Positions 11,559-22,777 of a stretch of 64,000 bases of DNA are shown piece after piece. The translations under genes were made by a program, and so were the position numbers. How positions within the stretch are numbered: position 1 is the first letter of the stretch; the number at the start of each line of letters is the position of its first letter. Location: assembly GCA_001931905.2 (NCBI GenBank), contig MSJI02000075.1, positions 43,708 through 107,707 of the forward strand, written 5' to 3'. This DNA is from Cladosporium sp. IMV 00045. Lineage: Eukaryota > Ascomycota > Dothideomycetes > Cladosporiales > Cladosporiaceae. Below the pieces are notes generated by a model. That model had not been told where the DNA came from and searched no databases. It saw only the letters and a program-made list of their open reading frames with translations.

Positions 11559-12121
11559 AGTCTAATGTTTTGCACAATATCGAAAGTGAGAGTAACGCGG
11601 TTTTGGTCGGTCAATCCTCAGGGCCTGAACATTAAAAAAGCCGCCTTTCGCGCGACTCGGCGTGTACTTGCCTATCTATGTAGCTAGGCCGATGGGTACA
11701 TGTAGTGCAGACAGTCGATATCGATCATGATAAGATAGTGGAGAAGCAGTTATCAAGCCGAGGTCGCAGCCAAGGTCAACCATGCATCCTGAGATGAGTG
11801 CATGTACTGCGGAGGTATATCCCTCCTGAGGCGCGTCCGACAGGGGTGAGCGTATTTTGAGCAGGACGAAATTCGACTATGAGATCGCATAGAATGGCAA
11901 CAGATGACACTGATCTTGATGCTGAATCAACTTGCTGATGTTGTGTGTCAAGTAATAACAAGGCGTAGTGTGGTCGCAGTAGCTTGAGATGAAGACAGCT
12001 TGAGGGACATCCGTGCGACCTCCGAGGCTTGAGCGTCTGTGGCTTCACATCTCCCATCAGTTCACTACGGTACCTAGACACTACCACTATCGCTCTACCA
12101 GGCCAATCCGACCTCTCATCA
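11559..12121. promoter_or_regulatory. Upstream region of the DAO-family gene
   Basis: Holds the GATA-site group at 11728-11755. No additional gene is visible. Confidence 0.4.
11728..11755. promoter_or_regulatory. Cluster of three HGATAR (GATA-factor) sites
   Basis: TGATAA at 11728-11733 overlaps AGATAG at 11733-11738, and TTATCA (TGATAA on the minus strand) follows at 11750-11755. They lie 170-200 bp upstream of the DAO-family ATG at 11558. Tight HGATAR groups are the known recognition pattern of AreA/NIT2 nitrogen regulators; binding here is inferred. Confidence 0.45.
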
Positions 12122-12379
12122 ATGGCGAGAGGTCCTGAGATCCCACCGTGGAAACGCCACATACTCATGGCATATCACGTCCAACTGGGGATGCGAAATA
12201 GCCAAATAGCCAGGCAGCTGAATCTCAGCGCAAAAGCCGTGACAACCACCATCACAAGGGCCAAATCACGCTGTCCATCACTTGAGGGTCTGATTCAAGC
12301 AGTCACCGTCCGACCTAGACCTGGCCGACCAAAGCGAGCAACTCCCGCATCTGCACAAGTAGCCGGCCAGGCAGGCTGA
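12122..12379 (+). pseudogene. Small HTH protein, probable fragment of a Tc1/mariner-like transposase
   Basis: An 85-residue open frame: MARGPEIPPWKRHILMAYHV, then a helix-turn-helix (GMRNSQIARQLNLSAKAV) and RPRPGRPKR, before a stop at 12377-12379. The HTH followed by a GRPR-type linker recalls the paired-like DNA-binding part of Tc1/mariner transposases. No catalytic DDE/D domain follows, and I see no terminal inverted repeats. It could instead be a small intact DNA-binding protein. It sits between the DAO gene and the transporter gene inside the metabolic block. Confidence 0.4.
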
Positions 12380-12860
12380 CCGTCTCATGCTTTCGCCGTG
12401 TTGGTCAAAAATTGCATGCAATTGACTATTGCGGGGCCGAATTGAATCTGTACGCTCACCCGCGAGACTCCCATGTTGCTCAATAAGAGATTCGCGATAG
12501 TCTTGGGCCCGCGCAGCTAAAACTATTGACGATACCCATCTGATGCCGAAACGAAGACGGAACGCGCATCTTAAGAACACCTAGGATAGCTTCCGGAAGG
12601 AAGTCGGGAACGAAAGAGATGGATGACAAAAGATCGGGATCCCTGCGGTGTGTTCGCTGCGCGACCGTCAGTGCAATTCGATCTCGGTCTCCGAATGCCA
12701 CCATCTTCCTGATAGATTGGCGTTTGTTTGCCGAACTACATTTTGAGGTACAGCGAGGAGACGAGGATTTCATGGCTCATTGTTGAACATGTCTGGGCTT
12801 CATTTTGATGTGATGAAATGTTCATGACTGTATACCCCTGGCCTTTCTGGCTAGGTCATA

Positions 12861-14841
12861 TCAATGTCCCAGACCCTGTGCTCTAGCTTTGCTGACATCT
12901 CTCCAATATCTCTCAGACGTCTTCTCTCTCAGCTTCCGTCCATATCTGGTCATAACAAACAAGCTAGCATTCCAAACAAATCCAATGCCCGCCATGATGC
13001 AGTAGACCGAAAGATAGCTGCTCGATTCTACCCAAGGTGTGATACCATAGTTGATTGCGAATGACAGGGTGTTCCTGATCAGAACGCAAGTGGTGACCAT
13101 GGATCCTGACAGCTCGGGGTAACTTGAAATGGCGTACGTCAAGGCTGCGCCAACACAGAGAGCTGCATTGATCGCGATCGCGACTTGACTAATGACCAGA
13201 GCCATCCAATGGAGGTGGTAGGTGACACCAAGGCCGTACAAGATCATCGAGAATGGGCAAAGGAACATGCTGAAGATGAAGAGGTATAGCTGTGCATGAT
13301 ATTAACAAGATTTTCATCTACGAGTTCGAGAGAACTGAATAACTTACAGTGTGTTCCGGTTCGCTTATACCGCCGTTCCGGCGAGCCAGCTTCACAGTGA
13401 GAATCTTACCGACCTTGCCATTGTAGTAACCACTGTGCGCGGTCCTCATTAACTAAATATTCACAGACTGGCGTCAAGGAAGACTTACCCAACGAACGTG
13501 CCTATAACACCTCCAACGTATGCAGCGGCGACTCCGGCAGTGCTGAAGCCGTATTGCTCGGTATAGACAGTACCAATCGTTGCATTTTGCACGCCTTGCC
13601 AGACCAAGCTGTTCGCACCGTACATGAAGCTATACCACATGTCAGTCAAGCGCTGTGATACCGATTGGATGGCAGATTCTGGCTTACCCAGCATATACCA
13701 CAGAGGGATAGGTGAAGCCTTTGAACGGCGCAATCATGATATTGATCAACCTGTTGGGCCTTGGATTGTCTCTCAGACTGAGCTTATCACGGAAGGTCTT
13801 TCGCGGCCATTGGACCTCGCCAGCTTCATAGTCTGTCGTGTTCAGAGACTGAACGTTCTCGGTGTCTGTCTTTTTGGAGTCGGTTAGTCCATTGGAACTG
13901 TCCAACTCGGGCTGCAAGTCCGCCGCGGCTTTCATCTTCTGCGGCGCATCTTGGTCAGCATTCGAGTGGTGTTTTCGATCGTAGTTTGTCTCCTCCATGA
14001 AGAAGAAGCAGAAAACGAAAGTTAATCCAAGCAGTATCGCCCACCACTATTTCTTGGTCAGCACAAGAAAGCCCAGAAGATCGGAAGATAGGTATTCCAA
14101 GGATGAACGTACTCGCAGAGTCCACTCCCAATTCATGCCGACATTGATGAATCCTGCAAGCATAGGAGCCAGCTTGCCAGTCAGAGCCAGTGACCAGCCA
14201 TAAAAAGCCATGTACTTCGGCCTCTCGTGGACGAACCATACATCGGTCACTGAGATCTCGGCAAGCGACTCAACAGGCGAGCCAAAGAAACCCAAAAGAA
14301 TGCGGTTGGCTAAATAAGTACCGGGAGTCCTGCACAGGGGAGCGGTGGCTAGGATGATGATGTTTGTGACAATCGAGAATAGGTACACTGGTCTTTTGCC
14401 ATACTGCAAGGCAATCGCTTGCCAGAAGATGCAGCCCCATCTTGCGGGTGTGTCAGTCTCGTTGCCCTGTTTTTCATTTTTCGGGAGGGAATTCACTCAC
14501 CCGTATAAAAGGAACATGATTCCCGTGCCATTGTTGATGTCTGTCAAACTCAGAGATGTATCCCTGCGGATTGGCGTGACGATCGAATAGACAGCGCTAG
14601 AAGGAATAGCAATGAAGATGGTATAGACCACCACGCAAGCCGTAGCCAGGCATTTGCGCTTGTACGTCCAGTTCAGAGGGTCTTCCGGGTCTTCGCTAGG
14701 ATGAGGAACAAGGAGGATATCCTTTTGGCCATTGCCGCCAGCGTGTTTGTGTTGCAAGTGGCCATCTTCATCGATGAGACGCACGGTTCCCGGTGGTAAA
14801 CGTTCGATAGCATCTGGATCGCGTTGGTCGACCCCAGACAT
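12861..14841 (-). CDS. MFS transporter, HOL1-like DHA1 group
   Basis: Six exons: 14501-14841, 14113-14440, 13688-14046, 13489-13629, 13348-13432, 12861-13289 (560 aa). Seen: a cytosolic N-terminus with ERLPPGTVRLIDEDG and HPSEDPEDPLNWTYKRK, typical of HOL1-type permeases; multiple hydrophobic helices; the A-like loop YGKRPVYLFS; RILLGFFGSPVESLAEISV; a long charged central loop between helix 6 and helix 7 (about residues 230-330); and C-terminal helices ending with VTRYGRKLREKT-like sequence. Yeast HOL1 relatives carry organic cations and polyamines across the plasma membrane. Here the position between a DAO-family oxidase and an amidase makes uptake of an amine or amide the likeliest role (inference). 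A group of HGATAR sites is present 180-225 bp upstream. Confidence 0.88.
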
Positions 14842-15607
14842 GGTCGCGGAGTTGTGTGGAGGAGTGGGGACTGTGAGGAGAAGGCGACTTCGCGAATGAA
14901 TAAAAGGTCTTTGTCAAAACCGAGGTTCTCCAACTTGCAAAACGGCCGGAGATGTAAGACATTATTAACGTCTGCTGATCTTTGAGGCCATAGTATGCTG
15001 TAAGTGCATTGCATCCCTGCTTATCTGGCTTTAAGTGAAATCATGATAAGCCGCTGACTATCTAACAGGACGAGCTGGATGAGCTATCTGAACCAGATAC
15101 CATCGTGTGGAGGACTCTCAAGCCCCAACGCTGCATTCATCAGGTAGGTAGGCGAGACGTTGGTGCGGGCAATAATGCGGCTCGAAAGGTTATCGTCAAC
15201 AGAGCTTATCGTACCTGCATGTTCCAAGCTGTCGCTGTGAGTTACCTTCGGCGTGAGCTGCTCCATTCTGCCAGACACCGAGTGCCTCCCGTGAAAGACT
15301 CCTCGCTGGATTCAGCTGAATATTGGTCTGCGGCATAGAACTTGCATGTGGAAATTGACACTACCGGGCTTGGGTCTGGAGGGCTATTATCGCGAGTTCA
15401 TCATCTGATCTTGCCGCTACGTTTGTCACATGCTTTCTGTATCAATGCGCAAGTCACGAAAATTCAAGGTATTGCAAGAAATGTCACAATTAGGAAAAGG
15501 TATTTGGTCGATGAAGTGAGAGTTTTGATGATACGCTGTGGAATATCCGAAAACAGGCTATGCAAAGCGTAATGGTTTGACATATTGGCTTCGAGACCTT
15601 GACTCCA
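14842..15607. promoter_or_regulatory. Transporter promoter and amidase 3' flank
   Basis: Contains the GATA-site group at 15021-15063. Both neighbours are on the minus strand. No further gene seen. Confidence 0.4.
15021..15063. promoter_or_regulatory. Cluster of three HGATAR (GATA-factor) sites
   Basis: TTATCT (AGATAA on minus) at 15021-15026, TGATAA at 15044-15049 and CTATCT (AGATAG on minus) at 15058-15063, 180-225 bp upstream of the transporter ATG at 14841. Same arrangement as before the DAO-family gene. Nitrogen-catabolite control by an AreA-type factor is an inference. Confidence 0.45.
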
Positions 15608-17484
15608 TCAAGGCCTGCCCATCGCTCGTTCAATCTCCACCAAAGCAGCAAGGACCTTCTCGTCCTCCTGTCTTCTACCGACCACCTGTAAGCTGACCGG
15701 AGCACCATTGAACTTTTCCGGGCTGTACATGTCGTGAACGAACTTGTCTTGCTCATTCACTGGGGTGTAGCTAAGATCTTTTGGATCTTTTACAGGGTCG
15801 ACTTCAGTAACCGGGAACACTGCACCGGGATAGTCCAGGAGGTTCCATTGGGAAGTGTAACCCCAGTAGCGACTCTGCTCGTGTGGTGTTGCGGCGCCGA
15901 ACGACGGAGGACATATGATCACATCGACCTCTTTCCCACTCTTGGCGGTGCTGGACCACGCTTTTGCGTACATGGTGCGGTATTGATCACGTTCGATGCA
16001 AAGCTTCGATAGGTCAGCAAATTTCCTGCCTTCACGGGTTGATTATCGGTGACATACCTTCCACAACTCGTGTTGAGTCAGCTCTTTAACAGTTGGCTGC
16101 TCAATGATGAATTTGGTCAATGGTAGAACGGGCTCGCCTCCTTCCTCAATCAGGCCAAGCACCTCTTTGCCACCATCTGGGAAGTACAGCGCCGAGGTGA
16201 TATCCCAGCCTTTCTGATGATCCAGATTTTCGCAATTCCAATCAACGACTTCCATGCCTGCCTTCCGGCATGATTCTGCGACCTCGCGAAGTGCTCTGAT
16301 CATTGGAGGGTGTGGCTTCACAATTCCATCCCACCATTGTATCGCCACTTTAGGCGGACTGCTGAATGTGTAGGGCGTCCAGTCTTTTACGGTGAGTGAT
16401 GGGTCAATTCGCCAAGGTTTGGCTGACAGAGCGACCCTCATGAAGAGGTCTAGTGCATCACGGTGCACAGCCATGGGCCCAGGGCACGCTCCGATCGTTT
16501 CCTTTCCGGCTCCAGGGGCGATCAGCCCTGTAGTGGAGATGCGCTTGAGACTCGGTCTGAAGAAGTCAGTATGAATATGAAATGGGGTGGACGAGGAACT
16601 TTACTTGAAACCATAGACACCAACATGAGCAGCTGGGCAACGAATGCTGCCTCCAATATCTCCGCCGACACCCTGGATAAATCAGTCTCACGTTTGTAAA
16701 GCGATTCTATCAGCCGACTTACGAGTATGCTGCCTCGCATTCCCAACAAAGCAGATTCGCCACCGCTACTGCCACCAGGGGTCAAGTTACGATTGTAAGG
16801 GTTGACAGTTCGGCCGTAAATGTTGCTGCTCGTCTCGAGATGCATAATAGCTTGTGGCTGCGTCGTTCGAGCGTAGAACACACAGCCTTGGTCCCAGAAC
16901 GTGTCGTAGAGAAGGTTCGATCCGTGCTTCTTGTCGATCCAGGCGACGAAAGATGCCGTTGAAGTGACGTTGTCGCCGACCATGCCTTGGTGTTCCTTCG
17001 TAGAAATTGGTAAACCGAAGAGCTCTCCTTTTGGCTGAGGCAAAGAGTCTAGGTAGCGTGCCCGCTCGACAGCCTGATCCCAGAGAAGTTCGACGAGGCA
17101 GTTGGTCTATACAATATCAGCATTGTACACAAGAATTCTTTTCTCAGTGACGGTGATACTCACTGCTGCGTGCGCAACGGCAGCCCTTCGCAGAAATGCC
17201 AGCGTCACCTCTTCAACCGAAATTTGCCGTTGCTTCAACATGGAAAGTAGTTGGGTAATATCGAAATTTTCGGTGATTTCAATCTCGCGTGGTGTCAATG
17301 CAGTTTGAGGCAAGCCCCGAGAGTCCAGAGGCAAAGCATCCGTCTCTGGGATGCCCTGAAGTCTCGGGGTGACCTTCGCGAGCGAGGCATCTCGCTTCTC
17401 CCTGGCCCGAATTGCTTTGTCTTCCCATAGCTCAAGGCCTGGCAAGTCGATGGAACTATCGAACTTCTTCTTGAATGAAGACAT
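15608..17484 (-). CDS. Amidase (amidase-signature family, acetamidase-like)
   Basis: Five exons: 17164-17484, 16723-17106, 16605-16672, 16058-16556, 15608-16003 (555 aa), introns 48-57 bp. Seen: the amidase-signature triad in order: Lys in GLPISTKEHQGM, the glycine-serine loop LTPGGSSGGESALLG with the cis-Ser, and the nucleophile region GGDIGGSIRCPAAHVGVYG. The C-terminal half contains GPMAVHRDALDLFM, HELWKLCIERDQY, and VVGRRQEDEKVLAAL. Length (about 550) matches fungal AmdS-like acetamidases, which hydrolyse R-CO-NH2 to acid and ammonia in the cytosol. Substrate range in this branch is wide. It is flanked by the HOL1-like transporter and the aldehyde dehydrogenase, all on the minus strand. 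Confidence 0.92.
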
Positions 17485-18470
17485 AACAGATTTAGCAGGT
17501 GTTGTGAGAAGTTACGGGTTTAACCCTTTGTTCGTGGTGATATGAGATAGGGAGTACGTTTCCCAAACCTGAAAACTATACTTACGGCAGCGACCAAGGA
17601 GCCGCGCCATGGTGGGTCTATCATATGAGCACTTCGAGAAATGCTCTTACTCACCAAGATAGCTAATCATTTGACAATCGGCATGCAATCGACCCCTCGC
17701 AGCCAGCTGCCATATTGAAGCGCGAACGTACACGTGGTAACCGGGATATCTTGAGCTCTTGAGCGGGGAAGATGGTGGAGTTGTTATGAAGTGGGTACCT
17801 TGTTGTAACGTCGGGGACTGAGTGATAGGCCCAGAGCCAGATAAGGAAGATACTGTACTGCGATAGCCGCCAGCTTGAACGACCTTGGGGGTTGATATCG
17901 GAGCTCGGCCGCCGATACTCGGTGCCTGTCGTACCTAAAGGCATGGGCTACTTTTGTTGTTCCATTTGAGCCAGGATCGTGAGCTTCACATGCGCGAGGT
18001 GATTAGAAACCATCAAGACCAGGTACCTATAGGCATGTTCGGTGTGAACCCTCTGGGAGCAACAACGTAGACTGGGCCAACGGGGCTCGGGGATATCGGT
18101 TGCGGCCTGAGGCATTCGCCGCTCTTGAATAGGCGAGTTGGCTCTTACCCATTTCGGATGCCCTCCGCAAAACATATGCCTCCTTTCACAGTATACTGAG
18201 GTATCAACCTGAGCTTGACGACTCAATCTGTGCATTATGACCACCACAATCGCTGACTGCTCATGACATATCGCAAAGACCACCAGTCTCTTATAGGCTT
18301 GCAGGATGTGGCTACGACATCGACTTTTGTCCAAGGTAGCAAGTGAATTCCACGGGCGTGGAGACATTTGTCATGTATCTTAGGATACATTCTGATATTG
18401 ATTAAATTCACTGGGAGACAAAAAGCCTTGAAGGTGATGAAAACAGCAAGCGAACTTTCGGATCCGGCCT
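17485..18470. other. Intergenic, amidase upstream / dehydrogenase downstream
   Basis: Nearly 1 kb without a supported gene. Scattered AGATAG/AGATAA elements occur (for example near 17544, 17649 and 17835), so it probably contains the amidase promoter. Confidence 0.4.
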
Positions 18471-20197
18471 TCACAATCTGGCTCGGCCACCGACGCCGCC
18501 TGTTACGATCATCTTGATCTGGAGATAGTCGTCCATCCCGTATTTGCTGCCCTCGCGACCTAAGCCTGAATGCTTCACTCCACCGAACCTGCAGCATTTC
18601 TCGGTTAGCTCATGGGTACCAATGAAGGGGAAGAGCTCAACTTACGGTGCGGCCGCATTGGAAACGACGCCGGTGTTCAGTGCCACCATACCGAACTCAA
18701 GCTGCTCCGACACCCTTGTTGCCCGGGAAAGACTCTCCGTAAAGATATAGGAAGCAAGTCCAACATCGCAATCATTGGCTACCGATAATGCTTCTTCTTC
18801 CGTTTCGAAGGTGAACACGGGGGCGATGGGGCCGAAGATCTCCTCTTTGCAGATGCGCATGTCACTGGTAACATTGCTCAATATAGTTGCATCGTAGAAG
18901 TTTGGTCCTGTAACTTCGTTAGCACTTCGATAATTGATACATTGGACTGGAGAAATTCACTGACCCAGGTCTGTCCGCTTCTTTCCTCCGACCTCGATCG
19001 TAGCTCCCTGCTGCACGCTCTCTTCAACGAGGCTATGCACTCGCTCGGCGGCGGTTGGGCTGATCAGTGGCCCATGAGTCGTCTGGTCGTCACTTCCAGG
19101 GCCAATGACGAACTTCTCGACCGCTGCCTTCATTCGTTGCAAGAACTCCGGGTATATGCTCGAATGAACCATTATGCGATTCGAGCACACGCAAGTCTGC
19201 CCGGACGACTTGAACTTGCTCGCGACGACTGCATTAATAGCAACGTCGAGGTTCGCATCGTCGAACACGATGAACGGAGCATTGCCACCGAGCTCGAGAC
19301 TCAATTTCTTCAACGAAGAACTCGACTGCTGCATCAAAAGCTTGCCTACACGGGTGGAGCCTGTGAATGAAATTTTGCGGACGACCTTCGAAGTGCACAA
19401 ATGCAGTCCGATCTTCGGGGTATTCTCGAGCGCTGTCACAATGTTGATGACACCTTTCGGGACGCCAGCGCGCTCTGCGAGGACTGTCAAAGCGTTGGCG
19501 GTAAATGGCGTCTCACCGGCAGTCTTTACTACCACTGTGCATCCTGCTGCGAGAGCGGGACCCAACTTTCTGGTGACCATTGCTGCTGGAAAGTTCCATC
19601 TGGTTGGTGGGAATCGTCAGCAATCGGCGATGTTGGTTTTCTCAGAAGACTTACGGAACAATCAAGCCGCATACTCCTACTGGCTCCTTCACAACCGAGA
19701 CTCGAAACCCCGGTTCACTGTGAGGAATGACATCGCCATATATGCGAGCCGCCTCCTCAGAATACCATTCGAGAAAGCTGTTGGCAAAGTCGACTTCGCC
19801 ATATGAATCGGCTTTGGACTTGCCGTTCTCCATTACGATCATTCTTGCAAGGTCATCCCTGTTTTCCTGAATCAATTCGTACCATCGCCGGAGTATCCTT
19901 GAGCGTGTACGTCCCGTCTGAGAATGCCATAAAGGCAGTACTTTCGCTGCACTCTCAATTGCTCTCTGGGCATCATGGACGTCAGACTCTGGACACGTTC
20001 CGATCAACAGCGAAGTCGCTGGGTCTGTTCACACGGTACCGAAAGTCAGCAGTGATACAAGCATATCTTGGGATTGGAAAGCGCCACCAACCTTTCACTT
20101 CGAATTGTTTGCCTGACAGTGCTTGACACCATTCTCCATCAATGTAATTACTGCCCACGAATAGAGAAGGGTCAAGGAAATGTTGCTTGGAAGACAT
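18471..20197 (-). CDS. Aldehyde dehydrogenase, succinate-semialdehyde dehydrogenase type
   Basis: Five exons: 20092-20197, 19655-20024, 18965-19599, 18646-18907, 18471-18588 (496 aa). Seen: [16 protein letters not shown] at the N-terminus, [53 protein letters not shown], the general-base Glu in [17 protein letters not shown], the catalytic Cys in [23 protein letters not shown] and [18 protein letters not shown]. Overall similarity is to fungal SSADH (UGA2/GabD), NAD(P)-dependent oxidation of succinic semialdehyde to succinate; a broader omega-aldehyde range is possible. A start at 20269 would add an Arg-containing leader (MRRKFRAICLTP); I prefer 20197 because family proteins begin here. It is divergent from the RidA-amine oxidase gene across 448 bp, which suggests co-regulation. 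Confidence 0.92.
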
Positions 20198-20645
20198 GAT
20201 GGGTTCGTAGTTGAATCGATGCTGAATATTTACTGGCGTTAGGCAAATTGCTCTGAACTTCCTCCGCAAGGCTCTGAGAACAACATCTCATTCGACGCGA
20301 GACGCTTTGTCCGGCTGTTCCATGACATTCGACTCATGCGCTGATCGTGTTGTCAAGCCGTGTCCAGAAGTAGCGAGGAAACGCTGCTCCACCACCAGGC
20401 TAGCTTTTCTCCACACCCGCTGTGACTTGCCTTTCTTACATCCTCGGTCATGCACGCTGACTCCTTGCATACTATCGTAACATGCATAGAATGTGGAGAT
20501 CATGGCTATCGCTTCCGAGAGACTTGTGGCTTTCGTGTCGTGATATGATATTGATAGCTCGCAGCGTCAAGACAAAGTGAATGTGCCGTGCCTGCACGAC
20601 AAGAAATCCTCATCCTCTGGATGAACCGCGCCACCCGAATTTACC
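20198..20645. promoter_or_regulatory. Divergent promoter, dehydrogenase / RidA-amine oxidase
   Basis: 448 bp between two divergent metabolic genes. GATAG-type elements are seen on both strands near 20472, 20507 and 20552. A shared control region is likely; the specific factor is not determined. Confidence 0.5.
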
Positions 20646-22524
20646 ATGGCTCCATCACTGAAATCTGTCGATCTGAACAATACCACTTCCGCCTATTACG
20701 CTCCAGCGACGGTCTCCAGCGCAGGCAACATTGTCCATGTTTCTGGCCAACCAGGCAGCACCATCGACTGCACGGTTCCAAGAGACTATGTATCCCAAAT
20801 ACACCTTGCTTTGCTCAACTTGAGGAGAGTGATCGTTGCTTCAGGGGCTACCGTGAACAACATTGCGAAGCTCACACTTTTCATTGTGAACTATGATCCA
20901 GCTTCTCGCAAGCACACCCGCCACATCACGCGATTCCTCGGCAAACATAGACCTGCCATAACTCTGGTGCCTGTCACTCAACTGGCCGTCCCGACCTGGC
21001 TGTTCGAAATCGAGGCAATACTGTCCATACCGCCAACTCTCATTCGGCCAACCCTTTCCACTAAATCCACTGGGAGGGAGGCAGTCGACGTTGTCGTCAT
21101 TGGAGCTGGCCTCGCAGGTCTAACTGCGGCGCATGAAGTGATACGCCGCGGCTACACATGTGTAATTCTCGAGGCGCGAGATCGTGTCGGAGGCAAGACC
21201 TGGAGCCAGCCCTTGGAGGGAGGAAAAGGCGTTGTTGATGTTGGTGCTGCTTGGATCAATGATACCAATCAGCAGAAAATGTATGCTCTCGCCAGGAGAT
21301 ATGACGCCGATTTGATTGAGCAGAACACGCAAGGCAACTGCGTGCTCGAGGATTCTGAGGGGAAGTGCAGTGCATTCCCTTATGGCCAAGTTCCTAACGT
21401 AAGTTCAGAACGTATCTACAATCAAAGCCTGACCCAGAATACTCACATTCATATAGTTTGATGAAGCAACACGCAAGCACCTTGTTCAAATTCGAGACAT
21501 GGTCGAAGCCGATTGTCAGGCTGTCGATGCCTGGAAACCCGAAGACACCGCACTCGATTCACTGACTTTCGAAGCATACCTGGTGTCCCGTGGCGCCGAT
21601 CCGACAGCGCTGACGACTGCATCTGTATGGACTCGAGCAATGCTTGGACAAGACCCTGCCGACATTTCTGCTCTGTTTTTCCTCAACTACTGCAAATCTG
21701 GCGGTGGTCTCTTGACAATGCGCTCTGACCGCAAAGGAGGCGGCCAACATCTGCGTGTCCGTCAAGGGACGCAATTGTTTGCAAAAGGATTGGCGAACGA
21801 CCTACCTGAAGGAATGATTCGTCTTTCCACCCCTGTTCAGTCGATCGAGCAACTGGGAAAGCAGCAAGTGAGCGTACAATCTGGTAACACGACTTTATCC
21901 GCTCGCAAGGTCATAACCACAGTACCTGGCCCTGTGCTCAAAACGATTTCGTTTTCGCCGCCGTTGCCAGAGAAGAAGCTTGCGTGGGTAAATTCCGTTA
22001 GTTACGGTTACTACTGCAAGGCAATGATGGAATTCACCTCTCCATTTTGGGTCGAGAAAGGCTTCTGTGGATTGGTCCAATCCTTCATCGGCCCGGCTTC
22101 TGTTGTTCGTGACACCAGCAGCCCTGCTGACAATAAGTACATTTTGACTTGCTTCATGGCGAGTAATTCCGGAAGGTCCTGGTCAGCATTGCCGGAGCCT
22201 GAACGGGAGGCTGCACTCCTCGCGCAGCTGCAGAAACTCTACGGCGTGACGGACTTGAAACAAAAATTCGTCAAGCTGCATGCATACGAATGGAGCAATG
22301 ACGAGTTCTCGGGGTGGGGATGCCCTAGTGTGTCTCTTGCACCGGGTGCGATAGATACATTCGGAGGTGATGCGCTTCGGCAGCCTTGGAATAACCTGCA
22401 TTTTGGTGGCACGGAGACAGCAGGCGAATGGAAAGGCTACATGGAGGGTGCGGTTCGCAGCGGCGAGCGTGTTGCTTCGGAGGTCATCAGTGATCTCGAC
22501 TCTGGTGTGATCGCACGTTTGTAA
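20646..22524 (+). CDS. Fusion of RidA-like (YjgF/UK114) domain with flavin monoamine oxidase
   Basis: Two exons: 20646-21398 and 21457-22524 (606 aa), intron 58 bp. Residues ~1-135 form a Rid-type domain: YYAPATVSSAGNIVHVSGQP, LALLNLRRVIVASGATVNNI, KLTLFIVNYDPASRK and WLFEIEAILSIP. Residues ~150-600 are a flavin amine oxidase: VDVVVIGAGLAGLTAAHEVI, ILEARDRVGGKTWS, DVGAAWINDTNQ, and at the C-terminus HFGGTETAGEWKGYMEGAV followed by SGERVASEV. There is no SGGCY covalent-flavin Cys in this stretch, so FAD is likely non-covalent as in fungal MAO-N. Amine oxidases release imines and H2O2; RidA proteins speed imine hydrolysis, so the fusion makes chemical sense. However, by eye the conserved Arg of canonical RidA (PARS motif) is replaced (PAIT), so the domain may only bind. 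Divergent from the dehydrogenase gene that could use the aldehyde product. Confidence 0.9.
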
Positions 22525-22777
22525 AATCTCTTCATGCCAAATGTCATATATGTTCTACCTCGTCGAGTACGGCTGTCAGCGATCTTCGTCTTACTTGTCG
22601 TTCTCGCAATGGCGACTAGTCCTTATTCTCATGCTGAGCGTTGATCTCGGTGACGAACATTGTTCACAGACTGAAGGATGTAAAATTTCAGCAGTATGTA
22701 GAAGTCTTCTGCTACAACTGAATTCTAACTTCTTGCGGCTCTCCGTACAATGTCTCGAGTTTATGATACCAACCTTT

